Assembly (NCBI RefSeq): GCF_000175215.2
Contig: NC_014816.1
Span: 679,001-743,000 of the forward strand
DNA length: 64,000 nucleotides
From: Asticcacaulis excentricus CB 48
GTDB lineage: Bacteria; Pseudomonadota; Alphaproteobacteria; Caulobacterales; Caulobacteraceae
Direction: 5' to 3'
Shown: positions 42,555 through 50,321 of the stretch, piece by piece
Position numbering within the stretch: position 1 is the stretch's first letter
Layout of the letters: each line of letters opens with the position of its first letter
The notes under the pieces: model-generated
What the model was told of the DNA's origin: nothing
Seen by the model: only the letters and a program-made list of their open reading frames with translations
Databases searched by the model: none
Position numbers and translations under genes: made by a program

Positions 42555-44729
42555 TCAAGGGCCGGTATAAAGCCCCCATTGCGATATTTTCAGGCGTTTA
42601 AGGTCCTCTCGCACGGTTCTGCCGGGGGAGGGAGGATCGCTGACGACGAACGACACCCGCACCTGTCCGGACACGCCCGCCGGCACAGCCAGACTATGCG
42701 TCGTAGGTTTTTTGTTTAGGAGCAGTGACGCCACTTTTACATCGTTGATGAAGACCGTCACCTGCGACGGGCGGCGCGTATTGAGCGTCAGGCGCACCTG
42801 TTTTGCGGCGCTGGCATCTATCTCAGTGGGCACGGGGAAGACGGCGCGGCTGCCGCGTGACCAGATACCAGCCTCTTCCGGCAGGGCCCAGTCTGCGCCG
42901 AAACCACAGGCCGTCGGCTTGTCGCGTGCGACGGTCTGCATCACATTCAGAGGCATCCTCGGATAGACCGGTGTACGACCGACTGAGGTGGCGGAGAGCG
43001 GCGGCAGAATCCAGTAGCCGTCAAGCTCACGCAGACGCGCCCGCAGGGCCGGCGGCGGCGGACAGGGATTGAGATAGACATAGAGCTGATCGGGGGCGGC
43101 TTCGCCTGCCAGGAAGCGGGCGTAACTCGCCATTTCCACAGCCTGCTGGCGGACGTCCGGACGAGCTGCGTACATGGTGGTGACAGGCACCTTTGCCGAA
43201 ACCGCGCGGTACGCTACGTTATAAAAACGCTGCGTATCGATGTGCGGATCGGGTGGGACGAAATTGACCCGCGAACTGGCGGCGATCAGTGGGCTCCATT
43301 GCGGACTTTGCGCGACGCTAAAGATGGTTCGGTCAGACGCACGCGCTGTCAATCCTTTGACATGCGAGGCAAACGCGCCAAGTTCGACGAGCTGCAGACC
43401 GACAACGAGCCCCAGCAGCAGGTTCCGTTTCGGAGCGCGATAGATGACCAGAAGACTTAAGAAAACCAGTGCGTAGGCGACAGGCCAGAATAGGCGGCCT
43501 GAGGCGCGAATAACGCCGAGTGCGGGGACGGCGGCGTCTGGTAAGGGAATATCGATCAGGGTTTTGCCGAAAATCTGGATCTTGGTCGAGATGGCCAGCA
43601 CGGTCAGAACGATCAGCACCCACTTCAGGGTGCGGACGCGTTCAAAGGCCTGAGTGGTGACTTCGCCGGTGTCTCGGTTGTCGGTCTCGGTCGGTAAGGA
43701 TGTGTTCACCCCCAGCTTGCGGGTGCGCCGGGTCAGCCACCAGGCCACCCCGATCAGCACCAAAACCCCCACGCCCAGATACTGAAAACCCTCAAAAGCC
43801 TGACGGGGCTCCTGCTTCGGCAGGAAGGACAGAAAGCCGGGCAGTCCAGACGGATTGAATGGCCCATCAAGCCCCATCGAATATGTGCCAAAACCGTCGC
43901 CTCCCGGGCTGGTGCCGGAAAACGCCCCACCCGCCCACAGCGCGATCAGACACAAGGTGGCGCTCATACCTGCGGCGGCGGCCTGCCTGATCAAGGCCTT
44001 CGGGTCGCGCGTGCGGCGTATAATCTGCAAGGCCTGCCATTGATCGGCGGCCCAGATAAATAGACACATGATCAAAAGATACGGATGGATTAGAGAGGCC
44101 AGGGTCAGATTTGCAGCCCAGCCGATCGCCTTGCCGCGAGGGGTTTCGACAGCGAAGAAGATGTAAAGCGACCACAGGATCAGCCAGTGCGCAAACAGGG
44201 TGTCATGCCCGATGCGATTGTAGAAGGTTGGCAGCAGGCACAAGAGCAGCGCGCCCGCCAGGGCACTCCAGGCGCCCGGCGCGTAGCGTTCCATAAGGCG
44301 CAGGGCAAAGACGTACTGCAAACATAGGCATAGGAGGAACCAGGGTCCGATGAACTGAAAATCATCGGGCAGCCATGGACTGATCAGTTTCAGAGGCAGG
44401 GAAAAAAGCGGATTGGAGTCCGTATAGAGAATACTCAGGCCGGTGGGATGCGCCAGAAGGTCCTGATGATTGAAGCCATCGGCCCCGTTGCGGTATGCGT
44501 GCCAGCCCAGAAAATGCTGCCCCCAGTCGCCCTGCATCGCCCATCCGACATTGGTCGGGTCGAGAATCGCCGGGTTAAAGAACAGCAGAAACAGCAGGAC
44601 GGGCGTGCCAAACAGCGCCAGACGATAGTAGGAGGGGTTCGGGCTATCGGGCATTTCATTCTCGGGTCTGTCAAACGGAAGCGCCCGCGCAATTTGAGAT
44701 TTGCGCAACGTCTTGTCTTTTCCGGACAT
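42555..44729 (-). CDS. Large membrane protein, DUF6311-like, paralog 1
   Basis: 724 aa from ATG 44729 (AAGGGGG 5 nt upstream). About 11-12 hydrophobic segments fill residues 35-490, with a C-terminal extracytoplasmic beta-rich domain of about 200 residues. The early loop has DWGQHFLGWHAYRN and TGLSILYTDSNPLFS; FQFIGPWFLLC follows. The layout resembles GT-C glycosyltransferases that use lipid-linked sugars, with DWGQH where such enzymes carry acidic catalytic residues. That comparison is inference. The tandem partner at 44830-47040 shares these motifs. Confidence 0.72.
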   Translation of the reverse strand: MSGKDKTLRKSQIARALPFDRPENEMPDSPNPSYYRLALFGTPVLLFLLFFNPAILDPTNVGWAMQGDWGQHFLGWHAYRNGADGFNHQDLLAHPTGLSILYTDSNPLFSLPLKLISPWLPDDFQFIGPWFLLCLCLQYVFALRLMERYAPGAWSALAGALLLCLLPTFYNRIGHDTLFAHWLILWSLYIFFAVETPRGKAIGWAANLTLASLIHPYLLIMCLFIWAADQWQALQIIRRTRDPKALIRQAAAAGMSATLCLIALWAGGAFSGTSPGGDGFGTYSMGLDGPFNPSGLPGFLSFLPKQEPRQAFEGFQYLGVGVLVLIGVAWWLTRRTRKLGVNTSLPTETDNRDTGEVTTQAFERVRTLKWVLIVLTVLAISTKIQIFGKTLIDIPLPDAAVPALGVIRASGRLFWPVAYALVFLSLLVIYRAPKRNLLLGLVVGLQLVELGAFASHVKGLTARASDRTIFSVAQSPQWSPLIAASSRVNFVPPDPHIDTQRFYNVAYRAVSAKVPVTTMYAARPDVRQQAVEMASYARFLAGEAAPDQLYVYLNPCPPPPALRARLRELDGYWILPPLSATSVGRTPVYPRMPLNVMQTVARDKPTACGFGADWALPEEAGIWSRGSRAVFPVPTEIDASAAKQVRLTLNTRRPSQVTVFINDVKVASLLLNKKPTTHSLAVPAGVSGQVRVSFVVSDPPSPGRTVREDLKRLKISQWGLYTGP

Positions 44730-44793
44730 GACCGCCCCCTTCGGCACCGCACACCTTAAAGAGGGGTTTTGGTGAAGACAAGCGCGGCAGTGC

Positions 44794-44818
44794 AAAAAAG
44801 CCCGACCGAAGCCGGGCT
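44794..44818 (-). terminator. Rho-independent terminator between the DUF6311-like paralogs
   Basis: On the minus strand AGCCCG...CGGGCT forms a hairpin with a TTCG loop, followed by T6 (44799-44794). It lies 12 bp after the stop of the gene at 44830 and before the start at 44729, so the two paralogs are separate transcription units. Confidence 0.78.
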
Positions 44819-44829
44819 CACAGCAGGTA

Positions 44830-47040
44830 TCACGGCTTCTGAGGGGCCTGCTGCCCGGCGGCAGTACCGACCTGTTGCGCTTTGATTGCGGCCTCTCTTA
44901 CGCTTTCCTGGGCCGCCGCGATTTTGGCCTTCTTTTCGGCCTCTTCCTTCTCACGCACGGCGGCGTCTTCGATGGTCAGGCGGAACAGCTTCATGCCCCA
45001 CTGGCGTTCATCGTCTCCCTGACCCAGCTCCTTCAGCGACAGCGGGTCGCGCACGATGAAGGATACCTTCATGTCGGGGCGGTTGAACACCGACGGCGGC
45101 AGAGGGATATCCTGATAGGAGCGGATTTTTTCCAGCTCCATCGTGGCGCGTTTGCGGCCATTGATCAGCACGTCGACCGTCATCGGGCGGAAGAAGCTCT
45201 TGGCCACCAGCCGGATCGACGGCTTGACCGGGCGTTCGCCGCTTTCGAACTGCACCTCCTGAATAGGGATGACGAGCTCAGCGCGTTTACCCAGCGTCCA
45301 AGCCCCGTCGGCTTCTGGCGCGGCCCAGTTCTTGTCGAGCAGGCACGAGCCCTGATTGAGATAACCGAAGCCCATGCGCGCCTTGATTGGCTTCCATTCG
45401 GGCTGGCTAAGAGGCAGGTTGCGCATCGACTGCGGCGGAATGATCCACACGCCGTCCACCTCACGCATCAGCGGCTGAAGATTGGCCGGGGCGATGCACT
45501 GGTTGAGAAAGACGTAGAGGTTGTCGTTGTTGATATTGCCGTTAAGGTAGGCTTCGCGGCCTTTCAGCTCGATGGCACGCTGCTCATAATTTTCTCGCGC
45601 CATATACATGGTGTTGACATAGCGCTGCTTCGAAACGGCGCGCCAGGCGATTTCATAGAACAACTTGTCGTTCAGGTGGACCTGCGCCGGATAGAAATCC
45701 ACGCCTTTGGCCCCGGAAATTAACTTGTCCCAGATAGGGTCGGGTGCCTGATCGAAGATAACCGGGCTGGTGGCCAGTTCGGTCTGCTTGCGCATGGCGG
45801 CGATAAAGCCCTGAAGGTCGATCAGCTGCACGATGATGACGAGCGGCAGAGCCACCTTCATCACCTTGGGCCGCGACTTATAGACAATCACCAGCGCGAT
45901 CAGGATCAGGGTATAGGCGATGGGCCAGAAGAAGCGGCCGGAGGCACGAAGCACCGCAAGCTTGTCTAAGAGGTATTTCGGCAGCGGCAGTTTGAACAAC
46001 ACAATGTCGTAGAACTGCACGTGGTGAGAAACGGCGATGACGAGCAGGCAGATAAAGGGGATAATCAGCGGCTTGGCGCTGTCGATAAAGGGGCGCGCCT
46101 GACGGGCCGAGAAGGTGATCTGATAGAGCAGAAGCGCCCCCAGCAGAAGGCCCAGAATGCCTAGGCCCATATACTGATAGCCTTCGAAATACTGCCCCAT
46201 ATCTTGCGGGTGGGCCTTGATGAAGAAGGAGAAGTCGGGCTGTACAGGGTTAAACGGCGCATCGAGCCCCATCGAGTAGAATCCGAACCCGCGCGCCTGC
46301 GCCGATGAGCCTGAATAGGCCCCTGAGATGCCAAGCGTGATAAACGGGCAGATAAAGACCAACGCCGCGTCGCGCAGGATCTGCAGTACCCGGGTGCGGT
46401 CTATGGCCTTCGCCGCGGGCACGAAGATGCGCAACACGTCTGCGCCCCACACCGCGGCCATCATGAACAGCATGTAGGGGTGCAGGAAGCCGGTCAGACC
46501 CAGCGCCGTCGCGTACCAGATGTTCTTTTTGCGCTCATCTTTGACGTTAAAGAAGATCCATAGCGTCCACAGGATGAGAAAGTGCGCGACCAGCGTGTCA
46601 TGGCGCATCCGGTAATAGAGGGCAGGAAGAAGCGACATGATGATCGCCCCGGCCAGAGCTGACCACGGCCCCGGTGCGTGCGGTCGAACCAGCTTCCATG
46701 CAAAGAAGAACTGCATCACCACGCACAGCAGGAACCACGGCCCGATAAACTGGAAGTTATCGGGTAGAAGCGGGCTGAGCGCCTTGAAGATAAAGGAAAA
46801 GAACGGATTGGAGTCCGTATAGATAATGCTGACCCCCGTCGGCCACGCCAGCAGGTTCTGATAATTGAACGGCCACGCCCATGGCACATTGCGAAAGGCG
46901 TGCCAGCCCAGGACGTGCTGCCCCCAGTCCTCGTCCAGCAGCCAGCCGATGCGGGTCGGGTCTAGGATCTCGATATGGAAAAACAGGCTGAACAGCAGGA
47001 GCGGCATCGCTACGATCAGCAGACGACGGGCCCAGGTCAC
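44830..47040 (-). CDS. Large membrane protein, DUF6311-like, paralog 2
   Basis: 736 aa, same plan as the gene at 42555: N-terminal multi-TM region with ILDPTRIGW, DWGQHVLGWHAFRN, TGVSIIYTDSNPFFS and FQFIGPWFLLC, then a C-terminal periplasmic domain. It ends in a charged coiled-coil tail (about 690-736, EKEEAEKKAKIAAAQESVRE) that the other paralog lacks. It may have a transferase role at the outer face of the inner membrane (inference). It is followed by a terminator at 44794-44818. Confidence 0.72.
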   Translation of the reverse strand: MTWARRLLIVAMPLLLFSLFFHIEILDPTRIGWLLDEDWGQHVLGWHAFRNVPWAWPFNYQNLLAWPTGVSIIYTDSNPFFSFIFKALSPLLPDNFQFIGPWFLLCVVMQFFFAWKLVRPHAPGPWSALAGAIIMSLLPALYYRMRHDTLVAHFLILWTLWIFFNVKDERKKNIWYATALGLTGFLHPYMLFMMAAVWGADVLRIFVPAAKAIDRTRVLQILRDAALVFICPFITLGISGAYSGSSAQARGFGFYSMGLDAPFNPVQPDFSFFIKAHPQDMGQYFEGYQYMGLGILGLLLGALLLYQITFSARQARPFIDSAKPLIIPFICLLVIAVSHHVQFYDIVLFKLPLPKYLLDKLAVLRASGRFFWPIAYTLILIALVIVYKSRPKVMKVALPLVIIVQLIDLQGFIAAMRKQTELATSPVIFDQAPDPIWDKLISGAKGVDFYPAQVHLNDKLFYEIAWRAVSKQRYVNTMYMARENYEQRAIELKGREAYLNGNINNDNLYVFLNQCIAPANLQPLMREVDGVWIIPPQSMRNLPLSQPEWKPIKARMGFGYLNQGSCLLDKNWAAPEADGAWTLGKRAELVIPIQEVQFESGERPVKPSIRLVAKSFFRPMTVDVLINGRKRATMELEKIRSYQDIPLPPSVFNRPDMKVSFIVRDPLSLKELGQGDDERQWGMKLFRLTIEDAAVREKEEAEKKAKIAAAQESVREAAIKAQQVGTAAGQQAPQKP

Positions 47041-47181
47041 AACATGCGGCAGGTACGACGGGATACGAATGGGAGGGCTCTATCGAAAAAGACGAGGAGA
47101 GGGTCAGTTCTGATGCGGCGCATCATAGCGAAAACGCCGCACATCACAAGTTGCGTGATCAATCCTTAAAACAGGGCAAAA

Positions 47182-47215
47182 TTCAGGCGCGATTTTTTCG
47201 GAAATCGCGCCTGAA
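47182..47215 (-). terminator. Rho-independent terminator of the AHSA1-domain gene
   Basis: TTCAGGCGCGATTT (47182-47195), 6-nt loop, AAATCGCGCCTGAA (47202-47215): a 14-bp perfect stem, the strongest in the window, followed by TTTT on the minus strand. It begins about 35 bp after the stop at 47251. Confidence 0.83.
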
Positions 47216-47250
47216 ATCGGTTTTTATCAAATAGTAGTGGTCGGTCCGAC

Positions 47251-48261
47251 TTAGGTCACTACGGCCACCAGCTTCTCCAGCATAAAGGCCCAGCCGTCAC
47301 GGGTGCGCCCGGCATAGTCTGCCCATTCGACGCTCATCGTATGGGTAAGGCTCAGGTGGCAGCCGTGCGGGGTGTCAGTCAGGCGCAAGGTGACCCGACT
47401 GTCGCGCGGGTCGCTTTCTCCGGCGATACCCCAGCTAAAGCTCATGAGGTAAGGGGCTTCGATCTCGTAATAGTGCCCCACATGATCGATGAGCGCGCCT
47501 GCACGCGCAACCTTGAAGGAAAAAGCGCCGCCCGGAACGGGATCAAGGTCGATATTCAGCACCTGTTCCTCACGCACCTGCGGTCCCATCAGGAAGCGCT
47601 GTATCAGGGCCGGGTCGAGCCATGCCGCAAAGACCCGCGCCGCCGGCGCGGCAAAGGCCTTTTCGACGTTAACCGCGATAGCATTATGGTCACGTTTGCC
47701 TAAGGCCCGCTGATACGCGGCTTCGACATGGGCAAAATGGCTCCAGAAAGGGCGGGGGCGCAGACCGGACAACACAGATTCCAGTGTGTCGAGGTGGGTG
47801 TGCCAGCCGCCCGTGTGGTTCAGCATCAGATGACGAACGGCGTCGGGATGGCGGTGGCTGAGACGTAAGAGGACACGATCGCCTATGGCCTTCAACTCTA
47901 TGGTCACAATGCCGGTCTTTTCCGGCGGGGCATCGTCATGAGCGGGCCAGGTGAAGACAAGGCGATGCGGGGGAGAAACCTCAAGCACTTCAACATCAAA
48001 ATGCACCGGTTCGCGCATCATGGCGAAGCGTTCCGGGGCGATCTCGCCCGACAAAGCCGTGTGGTTGAACGTCATTGTCTGGCGACCGGTGCAGCTCATG
48101 TCGCCGGCCATGATCCACCGTGCGCGCTTGTCGCTGTCGGCGACGTAGGACCAGACGCGCGTCAGCGGGCCAGGCAACAGACGTTCAAATATCAGGGTGC
48201 CGTCCTCAAACAGCTTGCCCTCACATGGGGGTGTTGGATCGGTTTTTTCACTCAGGTTCAT
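47251..48261 (-). CDS. Double SRPBCC/AHSA1-domain protein
   Basis: 336 aa with two START-like (AHSA1) domains in tandem: about 20-165 (GPLTRVWSYVADSDKRARWI; HRLVFTWPAHD; LMLNHTGGWHTHLDTLESVL) and about 195-336 (APAARVFAAWLDPALIQRFL; LSLTHTMSVEWADYAGRTRD; GWAFMLEKL). Single-domain members often follow an ArsR regulator, as here. They bind hydrophobic ligands in a deep cavity; the ligand is unknown. The start overlaps the regulator's 3' end by 14 bp, so the pair is one operon. Confidence 0.82.
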   Translation of the reverse strand: MNLSEKTDPTPPCEGKLFEDGTLIFERLLPGPLTRVWSYVADSDKRARWIMAGDMSCTGRQTMTFNHTALSGEIAPERFAMMREPVHFDVEVLEVSPPHRLVFTWPAHDDAPPEKTGIVTIELKAIGDRVLLRLSHRHPDAVRHLMLNHTGGWHTHLDTLESVLSGLRPRPFWSHFAHVEAAYQRALGKRDHNAIAVNVEKAFAAPAARVFAAWLDPALIQRFLMGPQVREEQVLNIDLDPVPGGAFSFKVARAGALIDHVGHYYEIEAPYLMSFSWGIAGESDPRDSRVTLRLTDTPHGCHLSLTHTMSVEWADYAGRTRDGWAFMLEKLVAVVT

Positions 48262-48565
48262 CCGGATTCTCCGTCATCAGCAAGGTTTCAAGGGTATCGA
48301 GCGCCTGCGTCCAATGGCGACGGGTGCGGGCGATCCAGTCATCCATCTCGTCCAGCCCGGCCTTGTTGAGGCGGTAGATCCGCTGCTGCCCGCGGACCTC
48401 GACCGTAACGAGGTGCGCGGCTTTCAGGGCATTCAGGTGTTGCGAGATGGCCGGCTTGGACAGGGTAAAGCGAGCGGCGATGTCTCCGGCGGCCAGAGGT
48501 GCGGACGCCAGATGTTCGACGATCTTTCGGCGGGTAGGGTCGGCAAGGGCGGTGAAACTGTCCAT
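48248..48565 (-). CDS. ArsR-family regulator paired with the AHSA1 gene
   Basis: 105 aa from ATG 48565; a longer open frame upstream would run over the divergent gene and the operator, so it is rejected. The winged helix shows FTALADPTRRKIVEHLAS, AARFTLSKPAISQHLNALKA and a wing VRGQQRIYRLN. No metal-site cysteines; it has none at all, which puts it in the non-metal branch usually paired with AHSA1 genes. A palindrome at 48573-48594 lies directly before its start. It overlaps the downstream gene by 14 bp. Confidence 0.86.
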   Translation of the reverse strand: MDSFTALADPTRRKIVEHLASAPLAAGDIAARFTLSKPAISQHLNALKAAHLVTVEVRGQQRIYRLNKAGLDEMDDWIARTRRHWTQALDTLETLLMTENPDEPE

Positions 48566-48572
48566 GTTTTTA

Positions 48573-48594
48573 TAATTAAGTACAGGCTTAATTA
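48573..48594. promoter_or_regulatory. Palindromic operator of the ArsR/AHSA1 operon
   Basis: TAATTAAG (48573-48580), 6-bp spacer, CTTAATTA (48587-48594): a perfect 8-bp dyad 8 bp upstream of the regulator's ATG. AT-rich in GC-rich DNA; a likely autoregulatory site that may also affect the divergent gene at 48663. Confidence 0.62.
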
Positions 48595-48662
48595 AGTCAA
48601 TGCAGAAATGATGAACCGTTGACAGAACTGCGTTCTGGTCGTTTTCTGACACGCGGGAGGAA

Positions 48663-48962
48663 GTGATTTTGAACCGGAGCTGGCGTTTGCCGCTAATGGC
48701 GGCGGGGATTGTGTTGTTGCTGACGGCCTGTGCGACGCAGGGGGCGGCCCCCGAACCGTCCGTGCCGGGCTTCTGGACGGGGCTGATCCACGGCGCCATC
48801 GCGCCCTTTGCCCTGATCGGCCATATTTTCGATCACAGCATCCGCATCTATGCCGTTCCCAATACAGGCGGCTGGTACGATTTTGGCTTCCTGCTGGGCC
48901 TGTCCTTTATCTGGGGCGGCGGCTGTGCCGGGGCCGGCAGTCGCCGAAGCAAGGTCGACTAA
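48663..48962 (+). CDS. Small membrane lipoprotein of unknown function
   Basis: 99 aa from GTG 48663, or 97 aa from TTG 48669, which is better spaced (8 nt) from GGAGG. A lipoprotein signal (LMAAGIVLLLTAC) is followed by FWTGLIHGAIAPFALIGHIF, a short segment, and a second hydrophobic stretch (FGFLLGLSFIWGGG). Proteins of this shape (short lipoprotein with two HGxIAP-like membrane helices) are common but unnamed. Divergent from the ArsR gene. Confidence 0.65.
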   Translation: MILNRSWRLPLMAAGIVLLLTACATQGAAPEPSVPGFWTGLIHGAIAPFALIGHIFDHSIRIYAVPNTGGWYDFGFLLGLSFIWGGGCAGAGSRRSKVD

Positions 48963-49071
48963 AGATCGGAGGTTTTGCGGAAAACCATTTTGCGAAACCG
49001 GCAGCAGGACGGAAAAAAAGAAAGATTTTCTCGACCTTCGAGGGGATCATGTGTGTTGAAGAGGACCCGTC

Positions 49072-49404
49072 ATGCCCCCTGACCTGCCCCCGACCACGCT
49101 GTTATTGCCCGCTGAGATCGACGCCCTGTCGCAGCGTCTGCCGCTGTGGACGCGCGAAGCGGGGGATAAGGCCATAAAGCGCCATTTGCACTTCGTAGAT
49201 TTCGCAGCGGCGTTTGGCTTTATGAGCGCCGTGGCTCAGACGGCGGAGGCGATAGACCATCATCCGGAATGGTCCAATGTCTATAATCACGTGTCGATCC
49301 GTCTAACCACCCACGATAAGGGCGGGCTCAGTGATCGCGATGTGGCGCTCGCCGAAGCGATAGATGCAGCGGCAACCCGGTTTAACGCTGTTTATGGAGG
49401 GTAA
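49072..49404 (+). CDS. phhB: 4a-hydroxytetrahydrobiopterin dehydratase (pterin carbinolamine dehydratase)
   Basis: 110 aa. The family active-site pattern is present: AIDHHPEWSNVYNHVSIRL then TTHDKGGLSDRD, with the three histidines in place. It regenerates the pterin cofactor after phenylalanine hydroxylation. The phenylalanine hydroxylase gene starts 3 bp downstream, so the two are cotranscribed. Confidence 0.95.
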   Translation: MPPDLPPTTLLLPAEIDALSQRLPLWTREAGDKAIKRHLHFVDFAAAFGFMSAVAQTAEAIDHHPEWSNVYNHVSIRLTTHDKGGLSDRDVALAEAIDAAATRFNAVYGG

Positions 49405-49407
49405 GGG

Positions 49408-50274
49408 ATGGACACGCACGCTCAGCCCACGCGTCACGGTATAGTCGGTGGGTATGTGCCTGACCGTCCTGACTGGACCATCCCACAGAACTGGGAGGCC
49501 TATACGGCGAGCGAGCACGGCATCTGGCGTACGCTGTTCGAACGCCAGATGCAGATTATTCGCGGCCGGGCTTGCAACGAATATATGGACGGCCTGAGCC
49601 AGTTGCCGATCACAGCCGAAGCCATCCCCGATTTCGACGCCCTGACCGAAGTTCTCTACCGCCGCACCGGCTGGACAGTGGTGGCCGTGCCCGGCATGGT
49701 GCCTAATGAGGTTTTTTTCGACCATCTGGCCAACCGGCGCTTCCCGGCGGGGCAGTTTATCCGCGACGGGCGCGAACTTGACTATCTGGTCGAGCCGGAT
49801 GTGTTCCACGACCTGTTCGGCCACGTGCCGATGATGATGAACCCCGTCATGGCCGACTTCATGCAGGCCTATGGCGAAGGCGGTTTGCGCGCCGAAAAGC
49901 TGGGTGTGCTCGACCGGCTGGCGCGGCTCTACTGGTACACGGTCGAGTTCGGCCTGGTCGAAGAGGCCGGTGGCGTGCGCATCTTTGGCGCCGGCATATT
50001 GTCGTCCTTTACCGAGACGCGGTTTGCGCTGGAAAGCCCTTCGCCCAATCGCATCGGCTTCGATCTGGAGCGCGTCATGCGCACCGTCTATCGCATCGAC
50101 GATTTTCAGGAGGGCTATTTCGTCCTGCCGTCAATAGACACCCTGCTGAGCTTGGCGCAAAAGGACTTCGGGCCTCTCTATGAGGCGCTGGCCGGGCTGC
50201 CTGACCTGACGCCGGGCTGCCTCGAAGCCACCGACCGCGTATTTCACCGTGGCACGGGGGACTATCATCGGTAA
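49408..50274 (+). CDS. phhA: Phenylalanine-4-hydroxylase
   Basis: 288 aa, bacterial monomeric size. The iron facial triad is H134 and H139 (FHDLFGHVPMM) and E180 (YWYTVEFGL). Pterin and substrate segments (RRTGWTVVAVPGMVPNEVFF split around residues 85-105; GAGILSSFTET) are present. It converts phenylalanine to tyrosine with tetrahydropterin and oxygen. It follows phhB by 3 bp with GGAGG-like ribosome site TGGAGGGTAAGGG. The last codon adjoins a perfect palindrome. Confidence 0.95.
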   Translation: MDTHAQPTRHGIVGGYVPDRPDWTIPQNWEAYTASEHGIWRTLFERQMQIIRGRACNEYMDGLSQLPITAEAIPDFDALTEVLYRRTGWTVVAVPGMVPNEVFFDHLANRRFPAGQFIRDGRELDYLVEPDVFHDLFGHVPMMMNPVMADFMQAYGEGGLRAEKLGVLDRLARLYWYTVEFGLVEEAGGVRIFGAGILSSFTETRFALESPSPNRIGFDLERVMRTVYRIDDFQEGYFVLPSIDTLLSLAQKDFGPLYEALAGLPDLTPGCLEATDRVFHRGTGDYHR

Positions 50275-50302
50275 GGCCTCCCCTGAGGATCAGGGGAGGC
50301 CT
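50274..50302. terminator. Perfect 13-bp palindrome at the phhA/M28 convergence
   Basis: AGGCCTCCCCTGA (50274-50286), loop GGA, TCAGGGGAGGCCT (50290-50302). It begins at the phhA stop codon and lies 20 bp from the stop of the convergent peptidase gene. The T-run is weak (CTCTTCGTT), so it may act as a bidirectional terminator or as one of the REP-like palindromes related to 20285-20306. Confidence 0.65.
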
Positions 50303-50321
50303 CTCTTCGTTGGTAAGCGCT

